A stretch of DNA of 59,385 bases from JAVBLK01 sp031553565 (GTDB taxonomy: Bacteria > Bacillota > Clostridia > Christensenellales > DUVY01). The notes under the pieces were generated by a model. It saw only the letters and a list, made by a program, of their open reading frames with translations, had not been told where the DNA came from and did not search any database. Location of the stretch: the NCBI GenBank assembly GCA_031553565.1, contig JAVBLK010000012.1, forward strand, positions 1 through 59,385, in the 5' to 3' direction. Positions 1-9,200 of this stretch are shown in pieces; positions within the stretch are counted from its first letter, which is position 1; each line of letters opens with the position of its first letter. Position numbers and translations under genes: made by a program.

Positions 1-160
1 AAACAATGAACAAATACCTTTGAATTTGGCTGTGGATTTTTGAGATAAAAATTGACGGACACGCGCAGACAATATCGAGATATTGGCAAGCGGGTCCGGC
101 GGTTTTTAGCCAAAAAGACACGCCACATTCAAAGACTGCCCATCATTTCATTCCTTTTTA
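1..160. repeat. Partial MITE-like element at window edge
   Basis: The left end shares a 19-nt identical stretch (positions 7-25) with the short element at 59012-59084. A central palindrome CAATAT-CGAG-ATATTG lies at 70-85, in the position where the other family members carry their hairpin. The left terminus is cut by the window edge and the right terminus is degenerate, so the boundaries are approximate. Confidence 0.5.
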
Positions 161-469
161 TGCTGTTTTTAGTTTTATCCCTGCCTAGATTACCGATGTG
201 AATAATTGTGGGAAAGGCTGTCATATATATTATCCTCCGTCGCTTCGTCGGCAAGGGTATACCATACCTGTAATAAATATATCCGCAATTAACGCCGTTC
301 ACTCATTAAACGGCACTATGCTTTCTATCCGCTAGAAAATTTTTGCTTTATTGTCGCTTTCGCTCCCGATTGCAATAATTCGCCTATTCCAACCTGTTTT
401 TCCATATTATATCATTTTTATGGTGAAAACTCTATTGAATTAGTCTTTTCGGCTGCTTTCGGCATCTTT

Positions 470-589
470 TTGCACAGCTTCTAAATTCCCGCCTTGTCAA
501 TGCCCCGGCATTGCCTGCGGCGGCAATTTAAAACCTGTATCAAAAATTTGTCCGAAATCAGCTCGAGTATTTATTTATTGTTTCCTTAA
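470..589 (-). repeat. MITE-like element, GC-rich hairpin subtype
   Basis: Positions 477-589 match 39011-39125 in inverted orientation over more than 100 nt with few differences. The right end carries the family terminus (TTTATTGTTTCCTTAA, 574-589). The centre is the perfect hairpin CAATGCC-CC-GGCATTG family variant at 498-513. The left boundary is uncertain; the AT-rich stretch 300-470 may hold remnants of another copy. Confidence 0.65.
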
Positions 590-781
590 TATTATAACAT
601 ATTTTGGCGTATGTCTATATAAAACAGCCCGGATTCTTTTGCCCGGCGGTTTTTTTAAAACGGTTATTTATTTAGGTCGGTTGCTTATATCTGCATATTG
701 CGGAATATTTTGGGCGGCATGCAGTTTGTCACCAATTTGTTAAAGACCTTAAAAAATACTTAACATTTTATTTACAAACTG
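590..781. other. AT-rich intergenic region
   Basis: No open reading frame with coding character and no clear RNA structure was seen. The stretch separates the repeat elements on the left from the promoter of the surface-protein cluster. Confidence 0.5.
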
Positions 782-810
782 TTGCGTTAACCGAATCTTT
801 CTGTTATAAT
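782..810 (+). promoter_or_regulatory. Promoter of surface-protein cluster
   Basis: TTGCGT (782-787), a 17-nt spacer and TATAAT (805-810) form a good vegetative-type promoter. Transcription would begin near 817 and leave a leader of about 135 nt before the first gene. Confidence 0.6.
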
Positions 811-907
811 TGATGATGTAAAATTGTATTTATATATAATTTGCTTATCGCCTTTTTCGTATCATAAGAAAAAAAGCGGTAAATATCAAAGCCGCGGCCT
901 GGCAAAT

Positions 908-926
908 GTGGCGAAGCCACTTTTTT
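908..926 (+). terminator. Short attenuator-like hairpin in leader
   Basis: GTGGC-GAA-GCCAC is followed by six T residues, which is a compact intrinsic terminator. It lies between the promoter at 782-810 and the start codon at 952, so it would act as an attenuator rather than an end-of-gene terminator. The stem is only 5 bp (extended by A-T pairs), so its strength is uncertain. Confidence 0.4.
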
Positions 927-951
927 GAATATGGATTGCATATATTAAATA

Positions 952-1677
952 ATGGCAAAGATGAAACGGCAAAACCGAATATTGATTTCGCTTATCGCGC
1001 TGTTCACGGCAGTGGCCGTGTTTTTGGCGTTGAACGAAACCTTTGCCTGGCTGACCTTTTTTCAGCTGGGCACAGGCCAGAATTTCGGCGCGGGCGATAT
1101 CAAGGTTGCTTACACCCCCAGTTATGCTACATACGTGACGGCAGGTGACGCGTACAGCCATTATTATTACCTGCCCGCGGACGACCTGTGCCAGCAGCCG
1201 GGGCCGGGCGATATTTCGCCTGTGCCGAACTATGAAAAGCTGGGCTTCAACCTGAGCCTTGTATATACGACAAAAGATATGTGCGCCCTGCGGTTCTTCG
1301 TGGAATATAAGGCGCAGGCCGATACGCTTTACTCGCAGGCGTACGATACCGATTATACCTATACCGGCGACGACCTTATTGCGTTTAACAATTCGCTGGT
1401 TTCAGTTAAATTCAGCAGCGATTTCGTGTGCAGGGTGGAGGACGGCCAAACATATTGGTATTATATGCCGGGAGGGGCCGAGGCCCTTGCCGCAGCGCCC
1501 AATGGCGCGGGGATTAACAATATCTTAAGCAAGCTGATACTTTCGGGCCCTAACGTCGTGAACGCGACGGGAAAGCTTACGATCTCGATAGTCGCCACGG
1601 TAAGGCAGCACAGAGCGAACGGTTCGATCACCTGGACGAATTTTAAGAACTCGTCGTTTAATATAACGGTGCCATAA
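952..1677 (+). CDS. SipW-type signal peptide surface protein
   Basis: A predicted secreted protein of 241 aa. Basic N-terminus, then a hydrophobic run (about residues 10-28) ending in T-F-A-W-L-T, the hallmark of signal peptides cut by SipW-like ER-type signal peptidases (TasA, CalY). The rest is a polar, Tyr/Asp/Asn-rich, beta-like extracellular domain with no recognised catalytic motif. ATG at 952 has no clear Shine-Dalgarno; an in-frame ATG at 961 is an equally plausible start. It is first in a cluster of four + strand genes (952-11540) behind a promoter and possible attenuator. Likely a fibre or adhesin subunit. The signal-peptide class is well supported; the exact role is inferred. Confidence 0.75.
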   Translation: MAKMKRQNRILISLIALFTAVAVFLALNETFAWLTFFQLGTGQNFGAGDIKVAYTPSYATYVTAGDAYSHYYYLPADDLCQQPGPGDISPVPNYEKLGFNLSLVYTTKDMCALRFFVEYKAQADTLYSQAYDTDYTYTGDDLIAFNNSLVSVKFSSDFVCRVEDGQTYWYYMPGGAEALAAAPNGAGINNILSKLILSGPNVVNATGKLTISIVATVRQHRANGSITWTNFKNSSFNITVP

Positions 1678-1787
1678 TGTAAGCATTTTTTTATAAGCGC
1701 CCGCAAAAGACCGCTTCACAAAAGAGATCTGCGGAAGGAAAGAAAGGACAGACGCGATTTCAGGGCGAAAGACGGAACGGAAAGGGA

Positions 1788-2546
1788 ATGGACAGGGAAA
1801 AAAAGAAAAAGTTTTTATTCGCAGTACATATAGTCGTTATTTTTACGATCACCTTTTCCTTTGTCGCGACCGCGGTATACGCGTGGTTCTACGACGACTT
1901 TCCGCACGATCTTGAGATCCTGCCCGCCGAGTTCGTGGCAGAGATCGTCGCCGACGAAGAGGACGAGCTGATCATAAACCTTACCATGCCCGCGGCGACC
2001 GTTTACACCATGCCGGGTACCGCTGTGCCGGCAGGAGAGGCCGATCAGTTCTTCAACGGCTGCGTAAGGCGTACCTCCGTCAGTATATCTAACAAGGGCG
2101 GCGCGCCGTTTAAGATCCGCTATGTGATGGACGTTCTTGCCGCGGAGGCGAAGGATATCAACAACGTCACCGTCGCAAGGAATTCCTCCGCGCCTTATTC
2201 GGTGCATCACGCGCTTATTTATAAGCCCGCGGCCGAGCTGGAGGCGGCGCAAAACCTTGACGCCCACGGCTTTCCCGAATACCGCGGGAACATCGACAGC
2301 CAGTTAACCGCGGGCTCGTACGAAAGTATTGACGAAATGAACGAGGGCGTATTAAGAGACGTTGTCGTGCGCGAGCCGGGCTATTCCGGCGACCCGGCAG
2401 CCAATATTAAATTTGTGTTTGCGTTCTGGCTGGATTACGCCGAGCTGCAAAATGAGTTCGGCTATATGCCCAACCAGCGGAACATCAACACGGTTTACAC
2501 TGTGAAACTGACCCTGATAGCAATAAGCACCAAGGCGCCGGACTGA
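1788..2546 (+). CDS. SipW-type signal peptide surface protein
   Basis: 252 aa. The N-terminus is strongly basic (R-E-K-K-K-K), followed by a hydrophobic segment ending in V-Y-A-W-F, again the SipW/TasA type. The mature part is acidic near the junction and then beta-rich, with an Asn-rich C-terminus; no catalytic motif is seen. An AAGGGA sits immediately before the ATG, so the ribosome-binding site is close. Only 11 nt separate its stop from the next gene, whose product has the same signal type, so the two are probably co-transcribed and co-secreted. Likely a minor subunit or partner of the surface fibre; function inferred from context. Confidence 0.75.
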   Translation: MDREKKKKFLFAVHIVVIFTITFSFVATAVYAWFYDDFPHDLEILPAEFVAEIVADEEDELIINLTMPAATVYTMPGTAVPAGEADQFFNGCVRRTSVSISNKGGAPFKIRYVMDVLAAEAKDINNVTVARNSSAPYSVHHALIYKPAAELEAAQNLDAHGFPEYRGNIDSQLTAGSYESIDEMNEGVLRDVVVREPGYSGDPAANIKFVFAFWLDYAELQNEFGYMPNQRNINTVYTVKLTLIAISTKAPD

Positions 2547-2557
2547 TAAGAGAGAAT

Positions 2558-3229
2558 ATGGCCGGAATAAGAATAAAGAAAAAGATATTGATACCTGTAT
2601 GCGCGGCGCTTATGGCCGCGCTGGCCTTGGTTTTGTGGGCGGGAGTCACATACGGCTGGTTCGAATCGAAAAGGGAGACGCCCGGCACGGTCAGCTTCGG
2701 CAGCAGCGACGCATACGGCACGGTCAGCTTCAGGGCAGGCGACGGCGCGGCGGCGCATACGCTGGCGCACAGCGACGCCTATTATAACAACAATAAATAC
2801 AGCTTTCAGGCCGAGCTGGTCACAAAATCAGCAAGCAACTATTTAGGGCATATGCGCCTTACCGTCTACTTCCGCGGTACGGAAGAGACGTGCTTAAGGG
2901 TCAGGATCGTCGAGGAATGGAAGGACGCACTGGGCAGGAAAAAGCGTATGCCGTTGACAACGATGGCATACGACAACACAAAATGGATAGACAACAGAAA
3001 GGAAGACAACGCGTTTTATTATTCGGACGTCGGCAATGCCGCAGACGGCTGGCGGATAAAGAACGCGAACACGACCGACGTTACGGAGCTGCGCCTTGTA
3101 ACGGGCGACCCGGTGATCTATTCGCCGCTTGCCGCCGGCACAGTCCTGACGATCGGCATAGTGGTGGAAACGGTGCAGTTTAACCGGTATCAGGAGATTT
3201 GGAAGCTGAAGGAATATCCGTCAAGGTAA
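2558..3229 (+). CDS. SipW-type signal peptide surface protein
   Basis: 223 aa. Residues 5-10 are basic (R-I-K-K-K), a hydrophobic stretch follows to about residue 30, ending in V-T-Y-G-W-F, a Gly variant of the usual A-W-F motif. A short internal duplication, G-T-V-S-F separated by a few residues, occurs early in the mature protein. The remainder is a compact polar beta-type domain with no Cys pair or enzyme motif. An AGAGAG ribosome-binding site precedes the ATG. The gene sits 11 nt after its upstream paralogue and about 70 nt before the giant repeat protein, consistent with one operon of extracellular proteins. Role inferred. Confidence 0.75.
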   Translation: MAGIRIKKKILIPVCAALMAALALVLWAGVTYGWFESKRETPGTVSFGSSDAYGTVSFRAGDGAAAHTLAHSDAYYNNNKYSFQAELVTKSASNYLGHMRLTVYFRGTEETCLRVRIVEEWKDALGRKKRMPLTTMAYDNTKWIDNRKEDNAFYYSDVGNAADGWRIKNANTTDVTELRLVTGDPVIYSPLAAGTVLTIGIVVETVQFNRYQEIWKLKEYPSR

Positions 3230-3299
3230 CGCTTTTATGCGCCGCGCCGCCTTGTTTTTCAGCATGCGTCGTCCAGGCAGCCGGTCAAAGAGAGAGAAG

Positions 3300-6200
3300 A
3301 TGAAAAGAACGCTCAGCAAAAAGAATTTAATATTTATCATAATCGCGGCCGCGCTGGCGGTCACTGCTTTGCGCGGTTTTTTCAGCCCGCCGCGGCAGGC
3401 GGGCGAGACGGCGTCTGCGTACAGCGCATTGCCCGGATACGGCACAGCCCCCTATCTTGATCCCGGCGACACGATAGACTTTACGGCTTTCGAGGCTCTG
3501 TATACAAACGCGTCGACAGGCGCGGTCAGTATTTCCCAGCCATACGCAAAGACGATCCTGATCAGTTCCGCGGAAGATCTGTATTCCCTGTCATACCGCA
3601 TAAACGGCAGGCCTAAGGGCGGTAATTACAATACCGCGATCACGGCGACCAGGGATTTTTACCGCGCGGCAAAATATAAGCTGGCGAACAATATCGAGTA
3701 CGGCGCGCTATCGAGCGATGAAATACCAAAAGGGTTGCTTGCAATGGGTACCGAATCTTCGCCTTTTACGGGGATTTTCGACGGCCAGGGCTTTGAAATA
3801 AGAAACCTTTTCTACATGGATGATTCAAGCTATATCGTCTCGGGCGACAGCCTGGCGCCGTTCGGCGCCAACGCCGGAACGGTAATGAATCTGGGCGTGG
3901 TGTACGGCAATATCAACATTACCGGGATGAGCCTCGCCGTCAGCAGCAAGAACTTTGCCGGTATCGCGGGCAACAATATGGCGAACGGCACGATATCGCA
4001 TTGCTTTGCGGTCGCTTCGTCGGTGACCGCGGCGAATATTTACGGTATCACGGCCAGGAACCACGGCGCGGTAAACAACGTATATTTCGCCGTCACCAGT
4101 ACGCCGGCGGTGAATTATATCGTTTCCGCGGGGGCAAAGCAGCCGGTCGCGGACAACAATACAAACGTGACTTCGGCGTATTATGTTGATTCGCATTTCC
4201 CGGCAGGAGTCGTAAGCGGCACCGCGCAGACCGACAGCGCGCTGAAAAGCGCGACCGCCCTTACCGACGCGGATACGATCGGCCCGCGCTGGTATCCGCA
4301 TTCCTCCGCCGCTTTGGCGGGGGGATACCCCAGGCTTTCGGGCACGCGGCAGCTTCCCGGCGCATCGGGCACTGATCCGTATGTCCTTATGCGGCCCGCT
4401 GATATTATCGCGTTGCCCGAGCTGATGAACGCCGTATCCGCCTACAGGTCCAGGAGCTATAAGCTTACCAACGATATCAACATGTCAACGGTCGCCGAGA
4501 ACGCATACAGGATGCCCGAGGCGATTTTTACAGGGTCGCTGGACGGTACGGCGACGGCCGCAAAAACAAACGGCAGCTTTGCAATCATCAACTTAAGGCT
4601 GGTCAATATATACACTTATTCCTCCTCCGAGATACATTGCGCCATGTTTATGTGCGGCGGCGGCGCGTCGATCACGAATATCAATTTTGTAGGGGGCTAC
4701 GCAAGGCTTCCCGCCCTGACAAAAAACAGCGAGCTTTTAACTAAAAGCACATATATAAGCATATGCGTAAGCAGGCTGGCCGGTAATACTCTCACAATGA
4801 CCAACGTGCATTCCAGCGCGGCGGTCTCTGCCGACAGCGAGGCGCTGGGCAGGAATATATATATGGGCGGGCTGATCGGCTATGCGGGGTATTCCGCAGA
4901 GCTGTCCGACTGCTCGGTTTCCGGTAATGTCGACGGCGGCACGCACAATACTTACACCAATCAGGTAGATGCAAACAGCGCGGTTGGCGGCATTGCCGGA
5001 TATATGAATTCGTACGGCAACAGGCTTTCCAATGTCACATATTTCGGCAGCGTGACAGGGATAAGGTATATCCGCCGCGAGATAACCGCGGGCTCGTCCA
5101 CCTCGCTTTCATGCCATGTGGGCGGCATTGCCGGATATTTCAGCACTAGCAGTTCCTCAGCCGTAAGCGGCGCAGTGCTTGCTGCGGGCGCCGAGGTCAA
5201 TACGCTGCCCAAGGCGGCGGCCAATTACTCTTTCCCCGCAGCCGAGGCGCTGTCGTATGTTAATGTGCGCGCGGGCGGGATCTTCGGTATCAATACCACC
5301 ACGACGTCCAACACGTTCGTATCCGGCGCGCTGGCAAGCTATGGCACGGTCAACATTGTCGAATACAGCGGGCTCTATAACGGCGCGCAGCTGCCGCGCA
5401 CTATTTACGCGGGCGGCCTTATCGGCGAGAATTCGTCGGGCACGGCCTCTTTCAGCAATATCAGCCGGAACGGCAAAGTGACGATATATAATCCTTCCAA
5501 GACAAGGTGCGATACTGCGCTCTTTATCGGCGGTTTCGTAGGGTACGGCTATTTTTCGGCGGCAAACTGCGCCCCCTATGCCGGCAATGACCTTATAATA
5601 GATTCGTACGCCTACCAGAATATTTTTATCGGCGGCATAGCCTATAACGGCGGCTTCACGAACTGCAACGTTACTACCAGTATATATTTCAATACGCAGA
5701 CAGACGTAAACAACAACTTCGCGGGCTGTGAGGTATCGATAGGCGGTTATTCGTCAAGGTACGCTATCGACAACTACAGTTATATTTATTGCTATTCCGC
5801 ATCGTCGGTCAACACCGGCAATATTTATATCGGGAAGGCGGGGGCGGCGAGTATCAACACCGGAAGGATACGCGTAAGCTCCATGTTCAACTACACCTAT
5901 TCGGCGACCGACTGCGAAAACAAGGGCAAAATAATATTCAATACCGATTTTACGCCCTCGACAGGCGTAGAGATGTACCTCTCGGGCATTGCGTATTATG
6001 CGGCGAACGCGCTAAGGTGCAAAAACAACGACGGGGAATTCCTGCTTAAAAAGGTCACGCCCTTGTCGGGCAAGGCGCAGGTGAACTTCGCCGGATTGTT
6101 TTATACCGCCGTCGACATCAGTGATTGCATAAACAACACCAAGTTGGAGCTTAACTACGAGGTCACTGCCGACCTGTACATAAACGGGATCGCGTGCCTC

Positions 6201-9200
6201 GGCACCGGCGCAATGGTAAACTGCACCTTCGGCGGCACTATCGACGTCAATGCGACGGTCAGGACCGGGGTCATATGTATCGCGGGCCTTGCCTACAGCA
6301 GGACCACGCTGACCAACTGCGTCAACAACGCGGACATCAACGTCAACGCATCCAACGCGGGCGGGGGAAACGTGACCATCGCGGGGCTATGCTCCTTTTC
6401 GGGCGGGACGCTGTCGGGGAATACCAATAACGGCAAGATATATCTGGGCGCGGCGTGCGCCGGCGGCAACCTTTACGCCGCCGGGCTGGTTGCGGGCAGC
6501 ATAACGACTATGAGCGGCCCGCTGAACGGCGGCGTGGCCAACAGGAACAACGGTATCGTCGACATAGCGTATCCGTTTACGGGCAGCAGCGTTTATGTCT
6601 ACGGCCTCAGCACGGGCACGGTCTCGTACCTTTACGGCGGCATAAGCTCCGCCGCGGTAAACATCAGGGCGCAGCTGACCTGCACCGCCAACCTGTACGC
6701 GTCCGCTTATGTTTATTCGGTTTCTTACGGATACGGCGTTTCTATTTCCGGGACGCTGAATATCGACAGTCCGGTTTCCTGCTCCAGCGCGTACATCAGC
6801 GGCTCCGGCCATACCCTCTTTCAATCGGAAGCATGCACTGTTGCGGGCACGCTCAATATCAACCAGAGCATCACCGCCACCAACATATATCTGAGCGGCG
6901 GCGCATACAGCATCACATACGCGTATAATACTAACGTCGGCGGGACGATCACCCTTGGGGCATCCGCCGTCAGCACCTCGATGCACATAAGCGGGATATC
7001 GTTTACAGGGTCTTCCGGCGCAAGGTACGAGCATAGCAATTACACCGGCACGGTCTGGCTGAACGCGCCGTATTCCACGTATGGCAGCACCGCATATCTG
7101 TATATTAACGGCGTGACGAGCGGCGGCACCAGCGTGTCGGTCATGCTTGAGGATTGCCGGAACCAGGGTACATTCAATATTACACAGAGGTTTTCGGCCG
7201 CCGCGGCGCGGACGTTCTATTACAGCGGCGTCGCCCGTTTCGGCCACACCCTTACCCGCTGCGTCAACGAGGGAACGCTGGTAATGCCTGACAATGTCTT
7301 TAACGGGAATACCAACGCGTCGGTCATTTATTATTCGGGTATCGTCGATAACGTTTACTATGCGTATAAATGCTTCAATTCCAAGAATATCACTATCGTC
7401 GATAATTCGACGGCGACGGTGGAGTGCGCGGGCATCGCGCGCCAAATGGGCAGCTCGACCGGCGAGATATGGGATTCCGCCAACGGAGGGGATATAAGTA
7501 TCAGAGGCAGCTTCGGCTCGGTCTCGGCGGCGGGTATCTGTACAAGGTCGATACAGGGCCGCGTTTCCAACTGTTTTAACGGCGGGAACATAACGCTGGG
7601 GGCATCGGGGAACAACGCCTCCACAACCGGCGCGGTATACCTTGCGGGCATCGGGAACAACCCGATCACCGGGCTGCGGCTGGACAACTGCTTCAATTTC
7701 GGGAATATCAGCGAATACAATACTTCGGGCGGCGCTATCCACGTCGTTGCGGGGATCTGCGGCTACAGCTCCGTCGCGTCCACCAGCTTTGAAAACTGCG
7801 TCAACCTGGGCAATATTTACACCAATAACGCCACGTCGTCCTCCATCAACTATTATGCGTCGGCGGGCGGCATAATCGGCTGCGCGTATACCGCCGTGAC
7901 CGCTATCAATATTGTCAACTGCGTAAATTACGGGAATATCGAAAGCGGCTGTGCGGCGGGGGGGATAGCGGGCTTTTTAAGGAGCGGTGTCGCCGTTATA
8001 AAAAATGTCGTAAATCACGGCGCAGTGGCCTCGCCGGCCTCGGGCTCGGCGTTCGCGGGCGGTATAGCAGGTTATTGTTACACCAGTATTTCGGCCGACA
8101 GTACAATGTCGTTTGCGGTCAATTACGGCCTGGTCACGGGCGTTACGGCATATTCGGGCGGGATATTCGGCTCGACGGGTACAGGCGCGACAGGCGGCTT
8201 TACCGGCGCGGGCAACGTCAGCAATATCCTGTACGTCCATCAGGCCGGCAGCAGCCCGCGCATGGCAGGCACCTCGCCGATCACCCCCGTCAAAACCACT
8301 ACGGCGATGACCAACAATGTTGTTTCAGCCAATGTGACGACGAACAACGTCAACTTTGCCGGCATCATAATGGCGCCGAACAGCATGGCTGCGGCGAACG
8401 GCGGCGTCAGCTGCGGCATATACAACAAGGAGTTCTTCTTAAGGGCGAACTCCGATTTCACGCAGGAGCTGGTCTACAGCCCGTACGCGAACGTATACGG
8501 CTCGTGGTACAGCTGGTCGAACCCGGTCTATGTCAGGGAAACGGTAACGCTTGATCAGGGACTGCCTACGGAAAGGCCGTATACATATTACCACCTTTAC
8601 GCGGTCTGCAACAGCATCGGCCGCGATTACGCGCTGTACCTGACCGAAAACATGTACCCGAACGCGGTCGAGGCGAACCTGACGGACGCGACTTTTCATA
8701 GCAATATGTGGACTGCCGTGTGGAACGCGCGCCAGATACTGTATCCGGAGGAATGCGAGGTCGCCGAAGCGCCGCTGCGGGTAAAGGTCGGCGACGGCGG
8801 CGTGATAACCGACGTCCCGAACGTCCCCGCAACGATCACCTCGGAGGAAGGCAACGATACGATAGGCTATATCGAATACTATGTCAACTCCGAAGTAATC
8901 AGCGCCAACGCGAAATATATCTTTGTGTTCGACCCGAACACAACCCCGCCCACGATGATATTGTCGAAAGGCGCGAAGATACAGTTCGGCAGCCTGCCGT
9001 ATGTAGAGGTGGTGTTTGATTACACTCAGGGGCGGCCGCCGTTTCTCCGGCCGACCGATCCGGAATATAATGAAAGCGATTATGTAAGGAACGCCGTGTT
9101 CACCGTTTACCAGACCGATGATGGCGGCGAAACGATTGCGCAAAAAACCTGGGAAATAAAAATTACGTATACGCCGACGGACAGGGCTTTATCGCTGACC

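Noticed and set aside
6387..7742. 451-residue open frame on the - strand inside the giant gene
   Set aside because: It is antisense to GC-rich repeat coding sequence, is Arg-rich without domains, and has no ribosome-binding site; a shadow frame.
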